The notes under the pieces are model-generated. The model was not told where the DNA came from. It saw only the letters and a program-made list of their open reading frames with translations, and ran no database searches. A stretch of DNA of 10,288 bases from an uncultured Chloroflexota bacterium (GTDB lineage Bacteria > Chloroflexota > UBA4733): NCBI GenBank assembly GCA_937967325.1, contig CALBSQ010000180.1, forward strand, positions 1-10,288. The letters are read 5' to 3'. Positions 1-6,706 of this stretch are shown piece by piece. Numbering within the stretch: the first letter of the stretch is position 1; the number at the start of each line of letters is the position of its first letter. The position numbers and the translations under genes are program-made.

Positions 1-37
1 GTTTCAATACCCTCAAACGGGTCGTAATCCTTGAAGC
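1..37 (-). CRISPR. CRISPR repeat at window edge, probably leader-proximal repeat of an array continuing to the left
   Basis: Only one copy is visible, so this is argued from anatomy and not from periodicity. On the plus strand the ends GTTTCAA (1-7) and TTGAAGC (31-37) are complementary apart from one G-U-type pair, and ACCC (9-12) pairs with GGGT (19-22) around a six-base loop. Read on the minus strand, the stem is followed by exactly eight bases, ATTGAAAC, which is the usual 5' tag left on type I/III crRNAs after Cas6 cuts at the 3' base of the repeat stem. The 37-base length is normal for type III repeats. This orientation puts the array to the left of the window, transcribed in the same direction as the cas operon, with the leader at higher coordinates. 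No second repeat occurs in 38-650, so spacers must lie outside the window. Confidence 0.72.
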
Positions 38-125
38 AGCAACCGTCCAGGCTGGCGACGCCGGCCATTTCTGCCACCTAATCGTCTCAGTGACCGTGAC
101 GGGCATTGTAGCGCATTGGCTGCTT

Positions 126-137
126 GACTTGCAAGTC
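126..137. repeat. 12-bp perfect palindrome
   Basis: GACTTGCAAGTC reads the same on both strands. It lies about 90 bases from the putative first CRISPR repeat, inside the putative leader. Such a site could bind a dimeric regulator or an integration host factor-like protein, but a 12-bp palindrome can arise by chance and no second copy is seen nearby. Confidence 0.3.
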
Positions 138-164
138 GCGGCGGGGCCGCCCAGACCGTGCCAG

Positions 165-295
165 TTCGCAAATCGGTCTTCCGCGGAGAATTGGCCCGCA
201 TTTGCGAGCGATATATCACGCAGATTCAGAGGGGATGGCAAGCGGCAGCTTGCTACGCGCCCCGTGACCGGCTTCGATATGACCGCATTTGCGAA
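165..295. repeat. Three-copy motif around ATTTGCGA
   Basis: The 12-mer CCGCATTTGCGA occurs exactly at 196-207 and 283-294. The copy at 281-295 extends to GACCGCATTTGCGAA. An inverted copy at 165-178, TTCGCAAATCGGTC, matches the reverse complement of that longer form with a single base missing. The cluster lies in the gene-free stretch between the cas operon and the array. It could be a protein-binding set in the leader; the function is unknown. Confidence 0.45.
213..241 (-). promoter_or_regulatory. Weak candidate sigma-70-type promoter reading toward the CRISPR array
   Basis: On the minus strand TTGCCA (241-236, five of six matches to a -35 box) is followed after 17 bases by TGATAT (218-213, only three of six matches to a -10 box) within the most AT-rich patch of the leader region. 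Transcription would begin near 206 and reach the putative first repeat about 170 bases later. This is a pattern match only, and the -10 box is poor. Confidence 0.22.
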
Positions 296-607
296 GGAAC
301 ATCGTGCGATGCCGCCTTTCGGGCCGAGGGCGTTGACGAGCATCGTCGCGGTCCTGATGTGTGCCGTCCCCGACTGTTGCCTTATCCCTTGACCGCCGGG
401 ACCGCGGTATCCCCGTCGTCCGGACCACCCTCGCGGATGACAACGGCACTGTTACCCACGCCAACGCATTTTCCGCGTCCCGCGGACGGCCATCGCCAGA
501 CGAAAGGGACCGCAGTCCGGCCCTCCTGGCCGCCGATCGCAATCGCGGCCCCCGGCCTCTCCGTCGCCTTGGCTCTCTCCTGCTTTCACGGCAGGGCCTC
601 CCCTGGA

Positions 608-641
608 GCGGGCGGCAACCGTGGTAGTGGTTGCCGCCCGC
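608..641 (-). terminator. 13-bp perfect hairpin after the last cas gene
   Basis: The arm at 608-620 (GCGGGCGGCAACC) is perfectly complementary to 629-641, with the eight-base loop GTGGTAGT. It starts 12 bases after the stop codon of the last operon gene, where an operon terminator is expected. The following minus-strand sequence has no U tract, so it is not a canonical intrinsic terminator. It may act as a GC-rich terminator without a U tract or as a 3' mRNA-stabilising stem, and because it is symmetric it could work in either direction. It would insulate the cas transcript from the putative array leader. Confidence 0.6.
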
Positions 642-653
642 GCGGGGGCGTTC

Positions 654-2951
654 CTATCGCGGCTTTGGCCGCCGCTGGTCGTCGAGCAGGCGCTGCTGGT
701 CTTTCAGCGCCCGCTCGTCCTGGCGCGTCCGGGCCGGCTGCTTGGGAGCGGCGGACGGCTTTGATGAGAACCGCTGTCGCAGCGCTTCCAGGCCGGCCTC
801 CAGCGTCGCCGCTGGCGGCGGCTCGGCTCGCCGCTCAGCAGGCGGCGCAGCCGGCGGTTCTCCTGCTGCCGTAGGCGGCGGCGATGGACTGCTTGGAGCC
901 ATGCCGCCCGGTCGTGGCGGAACGGTCGGCTGTGTTGGTCCGGCAGCGGGTGACCGCGACGCGCCGCTCGATATCGTCGGCCGTTCCCAGCCGATCACGG
1001 CGATGGCATCGGGTAGGACAGGACGCGCGCTGAACTCGTTCGCTGGCTCGATCTGCATGTAGGAGGTGAGCCTGTCCTCCGGCGGCCTGTCCCACGTCAG
1101 CAGCGCCTGCAATGCCTGGAGGCGATCGAGGCGCCAGGCCGCGTCCGTGGCGTCGGCCGCGTCAGTGGGGTCGGCCGTGTCCGGCTGCCCGGCGGACCCG
1201 CCGACGGCGCCGACCAGCCAGGTGGCAAAGTCGCGTTGGAAACGTGCTGAGGAGGCATCGCCTTCGAGCTCCGGCTCCCACCAGCTCACCGCCGCCCCAT
1301 CGGCATCGCCGAACAGGCGCCGGTAGCGATCGACGCGGCTATCCAGGCGCAGCGTGGTGTCGATGCGGATGCTGCCCATGCCCAAGGGCTTGCCCATGCC
1401 CAACCGGTGCCGGCATGATTCCGGTAGCTTCAGGACGAACAGTAGGGCGCCCAGCTCTTCCGCGGCGAGATTCTCGAAGCGGACGCGACCTCGAAACCGG
1501 CTCCCCGGCACGGCGGGTTGAATCAGCTCCGGCGCCAATTTCTTGGTCTCCGCATCGGTGACGGTTTGTTGCTGCTCGGGCTGTCTCCGTTCTACGGCTG
1601 GAGTCTCCCTGGGCTCGGCGATCCAGCGTGCCTCCTTATGATGCCAGTACAGCTTGTACCCTCGTATGCGGGTGTCGGGGGAGTCCCAATGGCGGAGTGC
1701 AGCGGAGTCGGGTCCGGCCGGCTGCTCCAGATAATGCTGGACGGTAGTCAGCTTTGGCGCGGCTAGGATTTTCCGGTAGCGGGCTTGCTGGATGTGCTCT
1801 GCCGGGTCGCCCTGCAACGGCGCGTCTTCGACGTAGACGCGGCCGGCCCAGGTCTGCTCGGCGCTGCCGACCCGGCCAAACAGGGCGCGGGCGACATCCC
1901 AGCCGGCGAACTCCCGCACCGTCGTGGGCGCAGCGTCGTGGATGCGCTTGCGGTAGGCCGACTGGAACCAGCGCGTGTGGCCGATGGCGGTGATCTGCGC
2001 CGTGCCGTCGCGCATCCCACTGGTGTAGAAGCAGGGCGCCGTGTCGCCGGCCTCCGGCAGGAGGCGGAACCGCTCGCCCTCCTGGAGCTCCTGCAGTTTG
2101 TCCGACCAGAGCTGGCGGTACTCGTCCATGACCTGCTGCGCGATCGGCCGCGGCGCGGCGCGCTCGTCCGCATCCGCGATGATCCAGGCGTGCGCCTTCT
2201 TCTCGATGAAGCCGCTGACCACCAGCCAACCCGTCACCCAGCCGGTCGGCGGGGATGACGACTCCGTCTGAAGGTCGCGGATGCAGGCATAGCGGCTCTT
2301 CTCGCTGCAACGCTGGTCGGTCGGCTGGAACTGGACTCGGTGGCGTTGGAAGTCGTGGTCGCTCCCGGCCACCTCCACGCCGAGCTGTTGCTGGACGATG
2401 TCGAAGCGCACCTGCCAGTAGTGCTGGCCGGCGTGTACACCGGCGGGCAGGATCTCCCAGCCGCTCGCGGTCCGGCGCAAGTGACCGGCGCGCACCGGCT
2501 CCAGCCTGGCCCGGTACTCCCTGCCGAGCGCGGTGCGAGCGTCCGCGACCGCCCGGAAGCCGTGCTGTCCGTTCGCCACTTGCTCGAACGCCGATGCGCT
2601 GACGATCTCCACCAGGGTCCTCAGCATCCCGCGCAGGCTGCTGCCGGGGATGGCAGGTCGACCAGTGGGACTGAAGAACTCCGGTCCGTGTTCACCGCTG
2701 GTCTGGTTGTCCGGCCCTACCGTGCCGCGGAGGTACAGCGGCGTCTCGGCGGTGATGGTCAGGTCGAGGTGGCCGGTGTAGCGGTCGGCGTGGTAACGGT
2801 CGGCGGCCGGCGGCGGCTGCCAGGCGGCGACGCGCGCCGGCAGCGGGACGAAGTTGTAGGGCGCGTGCGCCTCGGCCAGCCGGGGGCTGCCCGAGGCAGG
2901 CCCCGCCGGGCCGGGTCCGCCGGATTTCGGCGGATGTGGCGGATTAGGCAC
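654..2951 (-). CDS. Type III-D RAMP (Cas7-family) protein, TIGR03986-like, with proline-rich C-terminal tail
   Basis: Large subunit of the crRNA-guided effector complex, a Cas7/RAMP-fold RNA-binding protein of 765 residues. The start is GTG at 2951, six bases after a strong AGGAGG, overlapping the csx19 stop by 8 bp. Seen in order: a glycine/proline-rich N-terminus (1-24), PYNFVPLP (31-38, a hallmark of this family), the RAMP signature IPGSSLRGMLR (101-111), a long insertion-rich middle (about 120-470), a second block PAVPGSRFRGRVRFENL (479-495), then the glycine-rich loop HRLGMGKPLGMGS (515-527). Residues 585-605 are a short D/A/T tandem repeat. Residues 664-765 are a proline/alanine-rich linker ending in a highly charged helix. 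Unlike the other Cas7 units, I see no clear catalytic Asp in the loop before IPGSS; Glu87 or Asp81 lie nearest. It resembles the Cas7-with-insertion subunit of III-D complexes. The family assignment is from memory of motifs. Confidence 0.85.
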   Translation of the reverse strand: MPNPPHPPKSGGPGPAGPASGSPRLAEAHAPYNFVPLPARVAAWQPPPAADRYHADRYTGHLDLTITAETPLYLRGTVGPDNQTSGEHGPEFFSPTGRPAIPGSSLRGMLRTLVEIVSASAFEQVANGQHGFRAVADARTALGREYRARLEPVRAGHLRRTASGWEILPAGVHAGQHYWQVRFDIVQQQLGVEVAGSDHDFQRHRVQFQPTDQRCSEKSRYACIRDLQTESSSPPTGWVTGWLVVSGFIEKKAHAWIIADADERAAPRPIAQQVMDEYRQLWSDKLQELQEGERFRLLPEAGDTAPCFYTSGMRDGTAQITAIGHTRWFQSAYRKRIHDAAPTTVREFAGWDVARALFGRVGSAEQTWAGRVYVEDAPLQGDPAEHIQQARYRKILAAPKLTTVQHYLEQPAGPDSAALRHWDSPDTRIRGYKLYWHHKEARWIAEPRETPAVERRQPEQQQTVTDAETKKLAPELIQPAVPGSRFRGRVRFENLAAEELGALLFVLKLPESCRHRLGMGKPLGMGSIRIDTTLRLDSRVDRYRRLFGDADGAAVSWWEPELEGDASSARFQRDFATWLVGAVGGSAGQPDTADPTDAADATDAAWRLDRLQALQALLTWDRPPEDRLTSYMQIEPANEFSARPVLPDAIAVIGWERPTISSGASRSPAAGPTQPTVPPRPGGMAPSSPSPPPTAAGEPPAAPPAERRAEPPPAATLEAGLEALRQRFSSKPSAAPKQPARTRQDERALKDQQRLLDDQRRPKPR

Positions 2952-3552
2952 GAGCTCCCTCCTGTTCCTTGAGCGGTACGCCGCGGTGATCGCAGATGGC
3001 GACTAGCCGGCTGTCGGCGACGCCGACGACCCCATCCGCGTCGCTGGCCAGGTAGTGGCGCAGGCGCAGCCGCAGTGGGAGGTCTGCATCGGCAACAGGC
3101 GCCGGCAGGTCATAGGCGATGCCGCGACTCTCGGATAGCCTGGTCCAGCGATCGGCGGTCGCGTCCGCCGTAGTCCCCCACATTGATTGGTCATCTTCCA
3201 GCACATCGACCGGCTCGCCGGCACCGTCGAGCCGCCGACGCGCGGCGAATCCGCTGCCCGCTCGCCACAGGCGCCACTCCCCCGCCTCGGCAAAGAGCCG
3301 CAGCTCCTGCAAGTAGCGTGGATCAACGGGTTGGCGCGTCACCACCGCGCCGTCCGCCACTCGCCCCACCAGCACGGCATAGTCGAGCCAGGCGATAAGC
3401 CAGGCCCCTGCCGTGCCGACCCGCTTGGCCTCCTGACGCAGGCGGTCCTCGACCGCCTCCCGATCGTCCAGCTCGAGCGCGCGGTCGACCGTGCTCGCGG
3501 TCTCCACCCTGACCAGTCGCCGCCCGGCGGTAGCATCATTCGCGCCTATCAC
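2944..3552 (-). CDS. csx19: Csx19, type III-D accessory subunit (TIGR03984-like)
   Basis: A 202-residue protein characteristic of subtype III-D; its family is a component of, or associated with, the Csx10-containing complex, and no catalytic activity is established. Diagnostic features are the block YLQELRLFAEAGEWRLWR (80-97), followed by GxGF-type residues and a basic stretch (about 98-107), SMWGT (123-127) and LRLRHYL (162-168). There is no signal peptide or membrane segment. I chose GTG at 3552 because it forms a GTGA overlap with the upstream stop and sits seven bases after GAGAGGAG. A GTG at 3594 would add 14 arginine-rich residues with no better ribosome site. It lies between the double-Cas7 gene and the TIGR03986-type RAMP gene; csx19 with that RAMP family is a recurring III-D pairing. 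Confidence 0.85.
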   Translation of the reverse strand: MIGANDATAGRRLVRVETASTVDRALELDDREAVEDRLRQEAKRVGTAGAWLIAWLDYAVLVGRVADGAVVTRQPVDPRYLQELRLFAEAGEWRLWRAGSGFAARRRLDGAGEPVDVLEDDQSMWGTTADATADRWTRLSESRGIAYDLPAPVADADLPLRLRLRHYLASDADGVVGVADSRLVAICDHRGVPLKEQEGARA

Positions 3553-5051
3553 CCGGCGTCTCCTCTCAGGTGCGAGCCCAGGGCGGTCACCCACTGTTCC
3601 AAGGGGTCCCTATCGCCGTCCAGCGTGATCCCGCCGCCCTCCGCACGCCACGCCCAGCGGCGCTTCGACCCGTCATCGATCTCGATTCGTCCGCTCCGTC
3701 CGCGCAGCACGCCGCGGCCGACCGCGGCGCCGCCTCCGACCGGCAAGTCGCCCGTGCAGAGGTCCTTGAGGAGCAGGAGGAGCAGGCCGCAGCCCGCCTC
3801 GAAGGGAACGTGCTGTTTCGTGCTCCCGTCCCGATCGTCCAGGCGGACGCTGACCTGCAGCGTCGCCGTGGCGCCGGCATCCGGCCACTCGGGCATCTCC
3901 TCGATCAGCGCGCCCGGCATGGTCCCTCCGGTGAAGCGGTCGATGGCGATGCGCGTCTGGCGCTGGGACCGGCTGCCGCTGATGGGGGCTTCGTCGACGC
4001 GCAAGGGGGAGGAGCGGTGCTCCGTGGGCGGCTGATTGTCGCGGAAGCCGGGTCCGAAGATGCCATCGACGGTGTCCGCGGCTCGTTCCTGGTCACTCGC
4101 CAGGGTCCGGCAGATGCGCAGCGCTCGGTGTCGCAACGCGCCGGCCAGGCTGCTGCCGGGGACCACCGGCTGCCCGCCGGAGCGGAATTGCACGGCATCG
4201 GGGGCGTCGGCCTGCTCGCCCGGTGGGGTGGCCCGCACGAGGATCGGCCCCTCCAGCTCCAGCGTCGCGGAGATGTAACAGTAGCGCCGCGTCCCGACCT
4301 TGGCAATGCCCGAGCCAGGATAGTCCCTGCCCCAGCGTTCCGTTGCATCATCACCCGGCGGCGTATCCGTCAGCCAGCGCACGACATCATTCACATCGCG
4401 GAAGTCCAGCTCCAGCACCTGCCAGGGCGTCGTCTCGACCTTTCCCAGCCCCCGCCGCGTGTGCGCGCCGAGGTGCACCTCGCCGAACTCCAGCGCGTCG
4501 AGCAGGGCGTTGAAAAGGGTGCGCAGCCGCTCGAGCTGCTCGGCGTGGGCTTGCCGCAGCGGTAGCTCCAGCCGGAGCGTGAAGGCGCTGCCCGGCTCGA
4601 GCACCTCCTGGTCGAACTTGCCGCCGTCCGCCGCCGTTCGGCGCAGCGCGTCGAGCCGCACGTGGTCGCGCAGCGCGGGCGCCGGCAGCTCGCCCGTGGG
4701 GAAGGCGTCATCGAGTATGAGGGTGCTCTGCTGCCAGTCGTCGTCTTGCACAGTTGGCGACTCTGACCCCTCGTCCTGCCGCTGCTCTCGACCGCCAAAC
4801 AGCATTTCCAGGTCGTCGGGGGCCACCCTGCTCAACCCGCGCAGGTAAGCGCGACATGCCCCGGCCAGCGAGGCGCCGGGGATGAAGGGTTCGCCGTCGG
4901 CGTCGCGCAGGAGCTGGGCGTCGGTGACGTCGCCCTCGCCGCCGCCGAAGTGGGCCGCCGTGACCAGCCGCAGCGTCGTCACGGCGGCCACGCGTCCGAC
5001 GACGGCGGGGTCGAGGCGATTGGGGTGGCGAAGCATTGGTTCGGCGCTCAT
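3549..5051 (-). CDS. Tandem double Cas7 (Cas7-2x, fused Csm3-like RAMP) protein
   Basis: A 500-residue backbone subunit made of two Cas7/RAMP units, each expected to bind crRNA and cut target RNA opposite its active loop. Unit 1 (about 20-255) has a catalytic-type Asp44 in VTDAQLLRD, then PFIPGASLAGACR (55-67), FGG (85-87), a thumb region (about 129-155) and the glycine loop TRRGLGKV (198-205). Unit 2 (about 257-470) has Asp285 in APDAVQFR, QPVVPGSSLAGALR (294-307), FGPGF (332-336), the thumb block IAIDRFTGGTMPGAL (368-382) and GGGAAVGRG (439-447). Both Asp residues align with the cleavage Asp of Csm3 by their spacing of 12-13 residues from the (I/V)PG motif. The ATG overlaps the csx10 stop as ATGA, with GAGGAGAGGAG just upstream. 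Fused double Cas7 proteins are known from III-D variants. Confidence 0.87.
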   Translation of the reverse strand: MSAEPMLRHPNRLDPAVVGRVAAVTTLRLVTAAHFGGGEGDVTDAQLLRDADGEPFIPGASLAGACRAYLRGLSRVAPDDLEMLFGGREQRQDEGSESPTVQDDDWQQSTLILDDAFPTGELPAPALRDHVRLDALRRTAADGGKFDQEVLEPGSAFTLRLELPLRQAHAEQLERLRTLFNALLDALEFGEVHLGAHTRRGLGKVETTPWQVLELDFRDVNDVVRWLTDTPPGDDATERWGRDYPGSGIAKVGTRRYCYISATLELEGPILVRATPPGEQADAPDAVQFRSGGQPVVPGSSLAGALRHRALRICRTLASDQERAADTVDGIFGPGFRDNQPPTEHRSSPLRVDEAPISGSRSQRQTRIAIDRFTGGTMPGALIEEMPEWPDAGATATLQVSVRLDDRDGSTKQHVPFEAGCGLLLLLLKDLCTGDLPVGGGAAVGRGVLRGRSGRIEIDDGSKRRWAWRAEGGGITLDGDRDPLEQWVTALGSHLRGDAG

Positions 5052-6706
5052 ACGCTCCTCTCCTCAGACTTGGGGCGTGGGCGGGCCAGCTCGGTGCAGA
5101 GCACCTGAATAAAGAGATTGGCCAGTCGTGCCAACTGCTCAGGCTGATCGAGCGCGGCCGATCCAGCTGCCTCTTGCAGCACCTGCCGCAGTGGTAGTGG
5201 CGGCTCCTGGATGTGCAGCAGCCGGCGTAGCGCGTCGTGCCGCGTCGGAACGTCCGGCGAGCAGAGGAGGTCCAGCCGCTCGCTCAGCGACTGCCCGTCA
5301 CCAAAGCGGCAGTCCTCGAGCTGTCCGCGGGCGCGCTCACGCAGCGCTGTGAGCCGTGCGCGCAAGTCCGGCGCGTTGGCGGCGTCCAGCGTGCGCAGCA
5401 GGTCGGCGACGCGGCGCAGCAGCGCGGGGCTGGGCGCCTTGCCCGGACGGGCTTCCCGAGCCGCGGCGCGGGCCTCCGCCTGCACCTGCTCCCGCGCCCA
5501 GCTTCGCGCCACCTCCAGTGTCACGTGGCGAAACGTGTCGGGCGGCGGCGATTTTGGCGCCGCAGGCTGCTTCCGTTGCTCCCATTTCTGCACCGTGTAT
5601 GCGCCCCGCTCACCGTGCCAGTTGAGCACGAAGCGGCCGAATCCTTCGACGCCGCGTTGCCCCAGCGCCTGCTGCTCCGTCGCCTGGAGCGCTTCCGGCT
5701 CCAGGCGTCGTCCGTCCAGGGCCAGCGCGAATACGCTGCCCGCGGCGAGGGCAGCGACCTGTGGACGCGGCATGCCCCAGACGCCGGAGTAGCCGCCGAT
5801 CAGCGCCGGGGCCGCGAATGTCCGGCAGTCCAGTTGCAGCTCCACTGCCTCGACCGCAAGACCAGCAGCGTTCAACGCGGCGGCCAGCTCGCCAAAGGGG
5901 AAGAGCAGCCGCCCGCTCGAGCCGGTGTCTGGATAGGGGATGAGTGGCGAGGTGAGCGTCAGCACCAGCCGGTCCTCCGGCTCCTGGCGCTCCGGCGCGT
6001 CGACCTCCGGCGTCCATGGTTGTGGCTGGTCGTCGATCAGCCGCAGCCGTGCCTGGCCGCCGTATTCCGCCGAGCGCGAGCGGCCCACGGACAGTGTGAG
6101 CGGGCTGGACCGAGCCCAGTCCAGCCCGCCGGCCAGCGCCGTCAGGTCGTCGCGGCAGCCGCTGAGGCGACCCTGGAAAGTTTGCCCGCCGTCGAGCGCC
6201 TGATAGGCGAACAGCGCCCCCTGTGTCGCGGTCGGGCGCCCGAGCAGCCGGTCGGCCCGTGCCGTGTGCAGCCGCAGCCGCGTGGCCGGATCGTGTGTCC
6301 AGATCATTTTTTCGTGGATGGCGCAGTAGCCGTGCAGGCGGGTGTCGGCCTCCTCCTTCTTGTCGCCAGCCTCGTCGAGGACCTGCCGGCGATCGCCCTT
6401 GGGCCGGCGCATCGACAGCGGCGCCGGCAGCAGACGCCAGTTGTTCCCATCGGGATCCTCCGGATAGGCGTTGAAGAAGGTCAGTCCGCCGCGCAGGAAC
6501 AGTCGGGCAAAAGTCTCGTCCTCGTGCGCCTGTCCTCCGAGCCCGCGCCGCCGGATCCACTGGCCGGCGAAGGCGCCGAGCAGGCTGGAGCCGGGGATGT
6601 GGCGCTCGCCGTCGACCGTGTTGGGGTCGCCCGCCAGCGTGGTGAGCAGCGCGGGCGCATCCAGCCGCAGTTGATAGGTCAGTTGATACTGTGGCTTGGC
6701 AGTCAC
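5048..6706 (-). CDS. csx10: Csx10, Cas5-family RAMP of type III-D, with helical C-terminal extension
   Basis: Expected to cap the 5' tag end of the crRNA next to Cas10, as Cas5-family subunits do. In this 552-residue protein, the N-terminal RAMP unit has HIPGSSLLGAFAGQW (36-50), LTFFNAYPE (75-83) and LLPAPLSMRRPKGD (92-105), the arrangement typical of Csx10, then RSRSAEYGG (209-217). A second RAMP-like half (about 245-365) ends in the glycine loop RGVEGFGRFVLN (351-362). After a proline-rich linker (380-390), residues about 395-545 are almost wholly helix-forming and rich in Ala, Arg, Glu and Leu. The operon has no separate small-subunit gene, so this tail might supply a Cas11-like function; that is inference. 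The start is GTG at 6706 in a GTGA overlap with the upstream stop, preceded by purine-rich GGGAAAAGG. Confidence 0.87.
   Translation of the reverse strand: MTAKPQYQLTYQLRLDAPALLTTLAGDPNTVDGERHIPGSSLLGAFAGQWIRRRGLGGQAHEDETFARLFLRGGLTFFNAYPEDPDGNNWRLLPAPLSMRRPKGDRRQVLDEAGDKKEEADTRLHGYCAIHEKMIWTHDPATRLRLHTARADRLLGRPTATQGALFAYQALDGGQTFQGRLSGCRDDLTALAGGLDWARSSPLTLSVGRSRSAEYGGQARLRLIDDQPQPWTPEVDAPERQEPEDRLVLTLTSPLIPYPDTGSSGRLLFPFGELAAALNAAGLAVEAVELQLDCRTFAAPALIGGYSGVWGMPRPQVAALAAGSVFALALDGRRLEPEALQATEQQALGQRGVEGFGRFVLNWHGERGAYTVQKWEQRKQPAAPKSPPPDTFRHVTLEVARSWAREQVQAEARAAAREARPGKAPSPALLRRVADLLRTLDAANAPDLRARLTALRERARGQLEDCRFGDGQSLSERLDLLCSPDVPTRHDALRRLLHIQEPPLPLRQVLQEAAGSAALDQPEQLARLANLFIQVLCTELARPRPKSEERSV

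Larger units (their letters stand above)
38..607 (-). other. Gene-free stretch, putative CRISPR leader and array promoter region
   Basis: About 570 bases between the presumed array and the operon's terminal hairpin. Open frames exist on both strands, but they are arginine-rich and low in complexity, with no recognisable domain and no convincing ribosome site, so I call no gene. It is not markedly AT-rich, unlike many leaders, although the part nearest the array (about 80-300) is the least GC-rich. It contains a motif around ATTTGCGA in three copies, a 12-bp palindrome and one weak promoter candidate on the minus strand. Its place between the cas operon and the first repeat, in the direction implied by the repeat, is the main reason for calling it a leader. 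This is inference. Confidence 0.45.

Noticed and set aside
38..73. A spacer following the edge repeat in the plus direction
   Set aside because: No second repeat appears at the expected position, and the stem-plus-tag anatomy indicates a minus-strand array running left. A terminal repeat of a plus-strand array remains possible but less likely.
158..874. A 238-codon plus-strand frame in the left gene-free stretch
   Set aside because: The product is compositionally biased (Arg, Ala, Pro), it runs across the terminal hairpin and into the opposite strand of the RAMP gene, and no domain is visible.
1140..1184. Short tandem repeat encoding D/A/T-rich residues
   Set aside because: It is an imperfect low-complexity expansion in a probable surface linker of the large RAMP protein; there is no sign of a mobile or regulatory element.
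1373..1403. 13-bp direct repeat TGCCCATGCCCAA with 18-bp period
   Set aside because: It encodes the glycine-rich loop LGMGKPLGMG of the RAMP protein, a functional family motif, so it is not an independent DNA element.
3553..3594. GTG at 3594 as the csx19 start
   Set aside because: The extra residues are arginine-rich and family-atypical, while GTG at 3552 has a GTGA overlap and a well-spaced GAGAGGAG.
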